In this document: in pieces, positions 57,245 through 64,000 of the stretch
Layout: each line of letters begins with the position of its first letter
Position numbering within the stretch: position 1 is the stretch's first letter
Assembly (NCBI GenBank): GCA_963664585.2
Contig: CAXXEO010000026.1
Location: 1 to 64,000, forward strand
DNA from: G963664585 sp963664585
GTDB lineage: Bacteria > Bacillota > Clostridia > Oscillospirales > Ruminococcaceae
Length of the DNA stretch: 64,000 nucleotides
Direction of reading: 5' to 3'
Translations under genes and position numbers: made by a program
The notes under the pieces: model-generated
The model's input: the letters and a program-made list of their open reading frames with translations, nothing else
Database searches by the model: none
Told to the model about the DNA's origin: nothing

Positions 57245-58132
57245 ATGAACTCAAAAAGGGTTTTTCTTATGCGTCTTGCTATCATTATCATGCTGAACAT
57301 CTGTATTATCGGTCTTATATCGCTAGCGTCCGGCCGTTCTGTCGGCGTTGCGTCCCGCCAAGGCTCTACCGGTGTACAGGTGAGACAGATACAGACAAAT
57401 CTCAAACGTCTGGGTTATTACACGGGTAAAGTCGACGGGGTTTTTGGTTCGGCAACTACAGCGGCAGTGACTAAGTTTCAGCGGGCTGAGGGCTTAACAG
57501 CGGATGGCATAGCGGGATTACAGACGCTTACCACCATGGGCATCACATTTTCACAAGGCTCGACAGGCGAGGATGTCAGCACCATTCAAACACGTCTTAA
57601 GGCTCTTGGCTATTACAGAGCGGGAGTCGATAGTGTTTTTGGCAGCGGAACGGCTTCCGCAGTAAGAACCTTTCAGGCAAAGAACAGCCTGACAGCGGAT
57701 GGTGTTGTGGGTGCAGCAACCGCAAAGAAGCTCTTTGCCAGTTCGGCAGTTAAAAGCACTACCTCGGGTGGGGTATACTCCGACGCAGACTATCAGCTTC
57801 TGGCCAGGATAATCTCCGCCGAATCCAGAGGTGAGCCTTATATCGGCCAGGTGGCGGTTGGCGCGGTCATTATGAATCGCGTAGATCATGCCTCTTTTCC
57901 CGATACCATTGCCGGTGTAGTCTACCAACCGGGTGCCTTTACGGCGGTAACGGACGGCCAGATTAATGAACCCGTACAAAGTTCCTGCTTCCGCGCCGCA
58001 AAAGAAGTCTTAAATGGTTCTGATCCTTCTGGGGGTGCTCTCTATTATTACAACCCGCAAAGAACCACCAACCAGTGGATACGCTCTCGCCTGGTGATCA
58101 AAGTGATCGGCATCCATAATTTCTGTAAATAA
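57245..58132 (+). CDS. sleB: Spore cortex-lytic-type hydrolase (SleB-like) with two peptidoglycan-binding domains
   Basis: From ATG 57245 the product is 295 residues. An N-terminal membrane or signal segment (RLAIIIMLNICIIGLISLAS) is followed by two PG_binding_1 repeats (about 40-95 and 105-165; VRQIQTNLKRLGYYTGKVDG and VSTIQTRLKALGYYRAGVDS). The Hydrolase_2 domain has the catalytic-type Glu193 in RIISAESRGEPYIGQVAVGA. SleB cleaves cortex peptidoglycan during germination; the gene could also be a vegetative paralogue. The longer frame up to 56816 overlaps the rRNA leader and is rejected. Confidence 0.88.
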   Translation: MNSKRVFLMRLAIIIMLNICIIGLISLASGRSVGVASRQGSTGVQVRQIQTNLKRLGYYTGKVDGVFGSATTAAVTKFQRAEGLTADGIAGLQTLTTMGITFSQGSTGEDVSTIQTRLKALGYYRAGVDSVFGSGTASAVRTFQAKNSLTADGVVGAATAKKLFASSAVKSTTSGGVYSDADYQLLARIISAESRGEPYIGQVAVGAVIMNRVDHASFPDTIAGVVYQPGAFTAVTDGQINEPVQSSCFRAAKEVLNGSDPSGGALYYYNPQRTTNQWIRSRLVIKVIGIHNFCK

Positions 58133-58231
58133 AACAAACACCTAGCACATGACAGTACCGCCAGATATTAGTTCCTGTGAAAGTGCCAACTGCCTTCTCT
58201 CTTGCTCTCAAGTAAATTTAATATTGCGTTT

Positions 58232-58338
58232 TATAGTCAATTAAACTTAAAAACTGGCTATATATAAAACGTCATTTTCTTCCCCCGCCGAAGGCGGGGG
58301 AAGAAAATATAAGATTGTTTTCAAGTTAATCGGCTACA
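58232..58338 (-). repeat. 107-bp palindromic repeat, copy H (inverted)
   Basis: Inverted orientation; in its own orientation the loop is TTC. The outer arms are slightly diverged (TATAGTCAATTAAACTTAAA and a distal CGGCTACA). Confidence 0.95.
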
Positions 58339-58533
58339 CATTATATCAAATTTTGAAATCGTCAAAAGCTTAAAAATTTAAACAACGGCTACTGTTTTTG
58401 ACAGAGACCGTTGTTTTCTCATACTTATTTCGATTTAAGCGTCAATAATCCTGCCCTATGAAAGCAGCAAAATGAGTGGCCTAATCCCCGTTGTAAGCAG
58501 TACAATCGTTTATATTTTCTATATCGGGCAGCA

Positions 58534-59079
58534 TTATCCAATTTCCTTGCAAAGCTTTTCTGCCGAGTTTTCAATTGCGGTCAGCATGTACTCTCTTGAA
58601 AAGCGAGTGATGGGAAGGCGGTCGCGGGGTTCCATCTTTAAATGCTTCATTGTATTGTCCATCTGGACAAGGCAGTTAACAGCCCCGTTGCCCGTGCCGC
58701 CCGCCGCCGCTATCACAATGCATTTTTTGCCGGGGAGCGCATCCCCTTTGGCTTCAAATCGCCTTAGTCGGTCGTAAAAGGCTTTCGCCGGTTCGCTCAT
58801 CTCGTGCCAGTAAACGGCTGTGATAATAATGACGGCCTCGGCTTCCTTATGGAGCCTTCTTAACTCTTCAAAGTCGTCCCCGATGACGCAGACGCCATTC
58901 TTATCTTTGCAGGCACCCCATCCGTTACCGCAAACGCGGCATCTTTCCATTTGAAGGCTGTTAAGATGGATACTCACCGGCTGCTTCCCTCCGCGGATGA
59001 CCCCCTTGCAAGCGCTTTCATGGCAGGCTGCGGTTAAACCATCTTTGTTGGGGCTTGCCCAGACAATTAATACAGACAT
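58534..59079 (-). CDS. NAD(P)H-dependent FMN reductase / flavodoxin-fold oxidoreductase
   Basis: The 181-residue product has a flavodoxin-like fold: VLIVWASPNKDGLTAACHES, then a Cys cluster CRVCGNGWGACKDKNGVC, AVIIITAVYWHEMSEPAKAF with YDRLRRFE, and KCIVIAAAGGTGNGAVNCLV. These are typical of iron-sulfur flavoprotein-like FMN_red proteins. It starts at ATG 59079 after GAGGGAGG. Two palindromic operator-like sites lie upstream (59191-59252). The substrate is unknown. Confidence 0.85.
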   Translation of the reverse strand: MSVLIVWASPNKDGLTAACHESACKGVIRGGKQPVSIHLNSLQMERCRVCGNGWGACKDKNGVCVIGDDFEELRRLHKEAEAVIIITAVYWHEMSEPAKAFYDRLRRFEAKGDALPGKKCIVIAAAGGTGNGAVNCLVQMDNTMKHLKMEPRDRLPITRFSREYMLTAIENSAEKLCKEIG

Positions 59080-59190
59080 GACATGTCCTCCCTCTCTAAT
59101 TGATACTCGTCACCTATATTATAGCGCATATTCTTATGTGAAGCACTATGAATTGCATTATAGATCACCAATTGCGTCATAATCTATAGG

Positions 59191-59252
59191 TGCCATACAC
59201 AATTTGTATGGCACAATGTTGTCATATATTTGCATCATACCTTTTTGTATGA
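59191..59252. promoter_or_regulatory. Pair of operator-like palindromes upstream of the FMN reductase gene
   Basis: TGCCATACA-CAATT-TGTATGGCA (59191-59213) is a perfect 9-bp inverted repeat. TCATAC-CTTTTT-GTATGA (59235-59252) is a related 6-bp one. Single half-sites TGTCATA (59220-59226) and TATGGCA (59260-59266) lie nearby. The clustered half-sites suggest binding of a dimeric repressor of unknown identity, 110-170 bp upstream of the gene start. Confidence 0.5.
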
Positions 59253-59299
59253 CAATCTTATGGCAAATTGTAAATTCACAAAACAGCAATTATACTTTT

Positions 59300-59405
59300 T
59301 ATAGTTGATTAATTTGAAAACAAGCTTGTGATTTCTTCCCCCGCCTTCGGCGGGGGAAGAAAATGACGTTTTATATATAGCCAGTTTTTAAGTTAATTGG
59401 CTATA
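59300..59405 (+). repeat. 106-bp palindromic repeat, copy I
   Basis: Forward orientation, loop TTC, first arm TATAGTTGATTAATTTGAAA. Confidence 0.95.
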
Positions 59406-59486
59406 AAGATAAAAGAGCGATGATCAGGTTCTATTTTCCCAACCTGCATTTTTTCTGTATTCTTGTCACGTATTATGATTCAAAAA

Positions 59487-59516
59487 ACCCCCGCGCAAAT
59501 TGCGCGGGGGTTTGCC
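59487..59516 (-). terminator. Intrinsic terminator after the PrsA-like gene
   Basis: On the minus strand AACCCCCGCGC-AATT-TGCGCGGGGGTTTTTT forms a strong GC hairpin followed by Ts, 10 nt after the stop codon. Confidence 0.93.
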
Positions 59517-59525
59517 ATAAAATTC

Positions 59526-60716
59526 TTAGGCGGCTAAAGGGGTAAGATTCTTGGGCTTATATCGATTGATTGCGGCCGCATTCTGTGTAAAGCTCAGTTT
59601 CTGTGCCTCATCGGCAAGAAGGGTCTGGAATGCGTCCTTGCGTAGAGTCTTTCTGACAGAATCCTCATAGCCCGCCAAATCCTCCTTGCTAGAAAGGATC
59701 TCGCCCTTCACATAAACAATATAATAGGAATCATTTTCATAAAGAGTAGCTTGGCCTATGACTGCTTTGTCAAAGAGGCTGGTTAATAGGTCTGCTGGGT
59801 ATGAAGTGCTGGAACGCTCCACAATGACGTCCTGCGTATAGCCGTAATAATTCATATCATCGATCGCGGACGCTTGTGACGATGATGCCGTACTGGAAGA
59901 CGCCGCTGAACTCGAGGACGCTGCTGAACTCGAAGACGCTGCTGAACTCGAAGACGCTGCCGCTTCGGAACTTCCTTGTAACGCCTTTTCCGTCGCTGCT
60001 ATTTTCATATCTTCGTCCAGTTTAACGCTTTCAATGATAATTTTCGAGAAGCTTTCACCTGCATTGGCACGCTTCACATAATTATTGACGCGGGTTTTTT
60101 CTACCGCAAGCTGGTCGCTTGTCATTTCCTCATTTGTTGCAGAATCAAGCTTTGAAACAACAAGATATTTCATTCTGGCATAATCTTTTTTAAAAAGAGT
60201 ATCCATTTCAGCCTGAGGCACAGGAGTCTTACCCTCTGCTCCATAATAATAATCAAAAAGAAGATCGTTTTTCAGTTCGTTTTCGACAAGCTTCTTCAGC
60301 GTTTCCTGAGATATTCCGTTTTTGAGATAAGAGGCGGAATATTTGTCCCATTGGCTTGCAAGCTGAGTGAGCGCCGATGTCAGTGTTTCACTAGAAACTT
60401 CAAGCTTGAGTTCCTTGGCCAGTGCTTCCACGGCCGCATACTCCTTGGTCATACGCAAAGCTTCTTGATTAATCCAGTCAGAAGCGTCTTTTTCTTCCAC
60501 CTTCTTCTTCCAAAGCTCTGTGGCCTTCGATACCCCAGCCTTGTTTAAAGCAGAATAATAGTTAACCAACTGATTGTAGATATATATGCCAGCAGGGATC
60601 TTTTCTCCTCCAGCGGTAGCCGCATAGGTCGTATTACCTCCAAATGCACATCCTGTGAGGGAAAATACCATCGCCGACATGATAAGGCAGGCAAGTAGTC
60701 TTTTTGTCACTTTCAA
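59526..60716 (-). CDS. PrsA/SurA-like extracytoplasmic foldase lipoprotein
   Basis: The 396-residue product has a lipoprotein signal with lipobox SLTGC (Cys23). A SurA_N-like helical region follows (residues 40-150, YIYNQLVNYYSALNKAGVSK; ELKLEVSSETLTSALTQLAS). A Ser/Ala-rich linker at about residues 250-285 is built of ASSSSA units. The C-terminal part (SLFDKAVIGQATLYENDSYY, then IVYVKGEI) resembles a parvulin-type PPIase, but the domain is weak or split by the linker. It lies 235 nt after mfd on the same strand. It probably assists folding of secreted proteins. Confidence 0.8.
   Translation of the reverse strand: MKVTKRLLACLIMSAMVFSLTGCAFGGNTTYAATAGGEKIPAGIYIYNQLVNYYSALNKAGVSKATELWKKKVEEKDASDWINQEALRMTKEYAAVEALAKELKLEVSSETLTSALTQLASQWDKYSASYLKNGISQETLKKLVENELKNDLLFDYYYGAEGKTPVPQAEMDTLFKKDYARMKYLVVSKLDSATNEEMTSDQLAVEKTRVNNYVKRANAGESFSKIIIESVKLDEDMKIAATEKALQGSSEAAASSSSAASSSSAASSSSAASSSTASSSQASAIDDMNYYGYTQDVIVERSSTSYPADLLTSLFDKAVIGQATLYENDSYYIVYVKGEILSSKEDLAGYEDSVRKTLRKDAFQTLLADEAQKLSFTQNAAAINRYKPKNLTPLAA
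59890..59962. repeat. 18-bp tandem repeats encoding the Ser/Ala linker
   Basis: About four units of GCTGAACTCGAAGACGCT (plus strand), nearly identical, encode ASSSSA-type units in the foldase gene. The period is a multiple of three, so copy-number change would keep the frame. Confidence 0.8.
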
Positions 60717-60830
60717 TTTTCAGTCCTCCCGATTCCTTTTACCATGACATTATAACCGAGCCATATAGAAATGTCCAGTGAAAGCTTTTTTCACATTTCA
60801 GCATTCCCAATTGAATTGTAGAATTAATTC

Positions 60831-60865
60831 ATGCTCTTCCCCCGCCTTCGGCGGGGGAAGAGCAT
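60831..60865. repeat. Core-only GC-rich palindrome between mfd and the PrsA-like gene
   Basis: ATGCTCTTCCCCCGCC-TTC-GGCGGGGGAAGAGCAT, a perfect 16-bp stem with the same TTC apex and CCCCCGCC core as the 106-bp repeats, but without outer arms. Confidence 0.75.
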
Positions 60866-60951
60866 ATCTTATTTTGCAATCATTAGTGGAATTGCTGTAA
60901 CCCAGAGTAGTTTAAAGATTTCTTATGATAGCTTTGGCAGGATATTTCGTT

Positions 60952-63900
60952 CTATTCGCCGCTTGCCGCCTCGGGTGGCGGGGTCATGGCGGTGAGAATT
61001 TCCCGAAGGGCCGCAATGGGTGTCTGACCTTTTGCAGTACGCACTGAATAATAAGGTTTGAGTCCAGCATTCACCATAACGCGCCCCTTTAACCTGCCTG
61101 CCAAAATGGCGGCCTGACCTGGGTCAAGGTGCTCGGGATAGAGAAGAAATGCGTCCCCGCGTTGGGATATCTCTCGAATACCCAACCCTGCGGCCGTGTT
61201 GCGAACAAGAGCCACATCCACCAACCCCGCCACAGCTGGCGGAATATCGCCAAAGCGATCGATCAACTCGTCAATCAGATCGCCAGAATCTTCGTCGGTA
61301 CGGATGGCGGCGATTTTTTTATAGACATCCAGGCGTTGGGAAAGATTTGGTATATACTCCTCCGGAATGTGGGCGCCGATTTGCACATCCACCGTGCATT
61401 CAGCCGAGCGAACCACTGGTTTGCCCTGTTGCTCACTGACTGCCTCAGAGAGAAGCCGCAAGTACATCTCGTAACCAACCGCCTCCATATGCCCGTGCTG
61501 CTGAGCACCAAGGATGTTACCCGCCCCCCGGATCTCCATATCGCGCATGGCGATGCGGAAACCCGATCCAAAAGACGTAAACTCCCGGATTGCTGAAAGG
61601 CGCTTTTGGGCGATCTCGCTGATGGCCTTCGAGCGGTTAAAGGTAAAATAGGCATAGGCCCTCCGATTTGAGCGACCTACCCGCCCGCGCAGCTGATAAA
61701 GCTGGGACAAGCCCATCCGATCAGCATCTTCAACGATCAGGGTATTACAAGTGGGCACGTCTACACCAGTCTCGATAATGGTCGTGCAGACAAGAATATC
61801 AATATCCTGCTCGACAAGACGCCTCCAAATACGGGACAGTTCCTCCTCGCTCATCTGGCCATGGGCGCAGACCACCCGTGCGTCAGGCAACAGTTTGCGA
61901 ATTCTCTCCGCACAGCCGTCAATGGATTCTATGCGGTTATGGAGATAGAATACCTGACCACCTCGGCGCACTTCGCGCTTCATCGCCTCAGCCAGAACCC
62001 CGGGATCCTCCTCCAGAACATAGGTCTGAACCGGATGACGATCCTGGGGCGGTTCATCGATCACAGACATATCCCTGATGCCGGAAAGTGCCATATTGAG
62101 TGTCCGGGGAATCGGGGTGGCCGATAGGGTAAGAACGTCCACTTCACTTCTTAATTCTTTAAAACGCTCTTTATGGGCAACGCCGAAGCGCTGTTCCTCA
62201 TCAATCACGCATAGGCCCAGATCTTTAAAGGCCACATCCTTTTGAATCAGGCGGTGAGTTCCGATAACGATGTCCACGACGCCTCGTTTGACCTCTTTAA
62301 TAACCTCAAGCTGTTCTTTAGCTGTGCGAAAACGCGATAACAGCTCGACGTGTATCGGATAGCCAGCCAAACGGTTTTTAAAGGTTTGGAAGTGCTGCCA
62401 TGCCAGAATAGTGGTAGGAACAAGAACAGCACACTGCTTCGAATCCATTACGCATTTAAAAGCAGCGCGAAGCGCCACCTCAGTTTTACCAAAGCCCACA
62501 TCTCCGCAAAGTACCCTGTCCATCGGGCGCTCAGACTCCATGTCAGCTTTGATCTCGGCAATACAGCGGAGCTGGTCATCCGTTTCCTCATAGGGAAAAC
62601 GTGCCTCGAAGCCCGTTTGCCAGTCTCCATCTGCTGAAAAGGCGAAACCCATCGCCTGCTGCCGCGCGGCATAAAGCTTTATGAGCTCACCCGCCATGTC
62701 GGCGACCGCTTTTTTAACTCTTGTACGGGTTTTCATCCACTCAGCCGAGCCTAATTTGCTCAGCTTGACGGAAGAATCTTCCCGGGGACCTATATAGCGC
62801 GATACAAGATCGAGCTGGGTCACCGGTACGAAGAGGGTATCGGTCCCCGCATAGCGGATACGGATATAATCCTTGACAACCCCCTGTATCTCACGCTTGA
62901 TAATTCCTTCAAAGACGCCGATACCGTGGGTGACATGCACAACATAATCACCGGGCGTCAGATCGGAAAGGCTGCGGATCGCATCGCCCGCCGCCTTGGT
63001 CTTAAACTTCTTTTTCGTCCCTGCGGTACGAAGATGAGCGATTAGGGCAAATTTAATCTCAGGGTACTCGAACCCAGACGACAGATGTCCCCCACTTACA
63101 AGGACCTGCCCCCCTCTGTACACGCCCTCTCCCCGAAAAAGATGGGCGTCAATCCCCTCTTGGACCAGATCGTCGACAAGGGCTGTGGCACCCTTATCCG
63201 TTCCCGCCAGTACCATGACGCTAAAGCCGCGGTTTACATACCCCTGTATATCCTCTAAAAGAGGGGGAAGTTCGCCTCCCCACGGGGCCATTTGTAGGGC
63301 GCGTACACTATAAATCTCCCTAAGGCTGATGTCGGCGAACGTTCGAGCGAAGGTGTCGAGGATAATCCCCCTTTTCTCCGTGGCAGCAAGAACACGTGAA
63401 AAGCCTTCGCAGTAGCGGTCGCAGCCTGGGAAGCAAAGCCCTTCTTCGAAAAGGATTTTTAGGTCCTCCTGCTGCTGCCACTCTTGATTTTTTAGTGTTT
63501 CCCGCTGGGCGATGGGGTCAGAAAGAAACAGAATACCATTTCCGCCCGGTGCCGCGGAAAGATAGTCGAAAAGAGTGGCGGGTTTCGAATAAATGAGGGG
63601 GAGATAGCGGTCGAGATTATTAATCTCCAATCCGTTTGTAAGTCTTTCCATATCCCGTTCGATGTGAGAGCGGGCAAGCTGTGCCACTTTGCCCTTTACG
63701 GTACTGGCGGTACGCAACAGAGCAAGCATTTCCCCAGGCGAAGAAAAAAGCACCTCTCTTGCCGGAGAAACAGTAACCTTTTTCATGGTGTCATCGCGGC
63801 GCTGGGTGTCCAGCTTAAAGGTGGAGATGCTATCAATCTCATCCCCCCAAAACTCGATACGGCAGGGATCCGCCGAACCGGGCGAAAAAAAGTCAACAAT

Positions 63901-64000
63901 CCCGCCACGGTGGGCAAACTGACAGACGCCGTCCACCTGATCCCGCCGCTGGTAACCCGCGGCGGAAAGTATGACAATCAGCCCCTCCGGTCCGCCGGAA
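60952..64000 (-). CDS. mfd: Transcription-repair coupling factor Mfd, cut by the window end
   Basis: The frame is open from the right edge to 60952, about 1015 residues. In order: a UvrB-homology region (CQFAHRGGIVDFFSPGSADP), the RNA polymerase-interaction domain (LTPGDYVVHVTHGIGVFEGI), helicase motif I LCGDVGFGKTEVALRA, the DEEQ box VIDEEQRFGVAHK, motif III LSATPIPRTLNMALSG, motif VI QLRGRVGRSNRRAYAY, and a C-terminal TRCF domain. It removes stalled RNA polymerase at DNA lesions and recruits UvrA. The N terminus lies outside the window. The visible part is intact. Confidence 0.96.
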   Translation of the reverse strand, partial: SGGPEGLIVILSAAGYQRRDQVDGVCQFAHRGGIVDFFSPGSADPCRIEFWGDEIDSISTFKLDTQRRDDTMKKVTVSPAREVLFSSPGEMLALLRTASTVKGKVAQLARSHIERDMERLTNGLEINNLDRYLPLIYSKPATLFDYLSAAPGGNGILFLSDPIAQRETLKNQEWQQQEDLKILFEEGLCFPGCDRYCEGFSRVLAATEKRGIILDTFARTFADISLREIYSVRALQMAPWGGELPPLLEDIQGYVNRGFSVMVLAGTDKGATALVDDLVQEGIDAHLFRGEGVYRGGQVLVSGGHLSSGFEYPEIKFALIAHLRTAGTKKKFKTKAAGDAIRSLSDLTPGDYVVHVTHGIGVFEGIIKREIQGVVKDYIRIRYAGTDTLFVPVTQLDLVSRYIGPREDSSVKLSKLGSAEWMKTRTRVKKAVADMAGELIKLYAARQQAMGFAFSADGDWQTGFEARFPYEETDDQLRCIAEIKADMESERPMDRVLCGDVGFGKTEVALRAAFKCVMDSKQCAVLVPTTILAWQHFQTFKNRLAGYPIHVELLSRFRTAKEQLEVIKEVKRGVVDIVIGTHRLIQKDVAFKDLGLCVIDEEQRFGVAHKERFKELRSEVDVLTLSATPIPRTLNMALSGIRDMSVIDEPPQDRHPVQTYVLEEDPGVLAEAMKREVRRGGQVFYLHNRIESIDGCAERIRKLLPDARVVCAHGQMSEEELSRIWRRLVEQDIDILVCTTIIETGVDVPTCNTLIVEDADRMGLSQLYQLRGRVGRSNRRAYAYFTFNRSKAISEIAQKRLSAIREFTSFGSGFRIAMRDMEIRGAGNILGAQQHGHMEAVGYEMYLRLLSEAVSEQQGKPVVRSAECTVDVQIGAHIPEEYIPNLSQRLDVYKKIAAIRTDEDSGDLIDELIDRFGDIPPAVAGLVDVALVRNTAAGLGIREISQRGDAFLLYPEHLDPGQAAILAGRLKGRVMVNAGLKPYYSVRTAKGQTPIAALREILTAMTPPPEAASGE

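Overview
The window comes from a Gram-positive, spore-forming anaerobe of the Clostridia. The evidence is the clostridial flagellar gene order with FliW, CsrA and a CheC-type FliY, a SleB-like cortex hydrolase, a T-box leader on proS, and the overall gene set. The 16S gene looks compatible with Oscillospirales, but I could not run a classification.

Layout. Positions 1-30590 form one long minus-strand motility cluster. In transcription order it reads flgB, flgC, fliE, fliF, fliG, fliH, fliI, fliJ, fliK, flgD, a flagellar-operon protein, flgE, flbD, fliM, fliY, cheY, fliO, fliP, fliQ, fliR, flhB, flhA, fliA (sigma D), two FlgF/FlgG-type rod/hook-basal-body genes, flgM, flgN, flgK, flgL, a YviE-like gene, fliW, csrA, fliC, an HD-GYP gene, a second cheY and the start of cheA. 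The cluster begins with a sigma-A-type promoter followed by a cyclic-di-GMP-I (GEMM) riboswitch. A divergent plus-strand group (31.0-35.5 kb) holds fliD, fliS, a FliT-like gene, motA and motB. Four promoters share one sigma-D architecture (TAAA, 16 bp, CCGATAT-like): before flgM, fliC, fliD and a secreted eight-repeat protein at 37.9 kb. The last is therefore a likely new member of the motility regulon.

Many motility genes are broken. flgB, flgC, fliF, fliJ, fliC, the YviE-like gene, the HD-GYP gene and the second cheY each carry a frameshift. flhB is split by a complete 1287-bp IS3-family element with a 4-bp target duplication, and its expected start codon reads ATC. The housekeeping half of the window shows no such lesions in its larger genes. 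This suggests recent loss of motility, although assembly error has to be excluded.

From 35.6 to 64 kb are metabolic and housekeeping genes: eno, an AEC permease, a PatB-type aminotransferase, a papain-like-fold protein, diaminopropionate ammonia-lyase, lemA, a HAD phosphatase, T-box/proS, tRNA-Arg, an IS200-like element, a complete rRNA operon (16S, tRNA-Ile, tRNA-Ala, 23S, tRNA-Lys, tRNA-Glu, 5S), a SleB-like hydrolase, an FMN reductase-like protein, a PrsA-like lipoprotein and mfd (cut by the window end).

Nine copies of a ~106-bp imperfect palindrome with a GC-rich core hairpin are scattered between genes in both orientations, with the apical loop flipped in some copies. Core-only relatives also occur. 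This looks like a MITE- or REP-like family. A 31-nt leader with a conserved hairpin and ribosome binding site sits directly before the start codons of flgF, fliQ and flgK.
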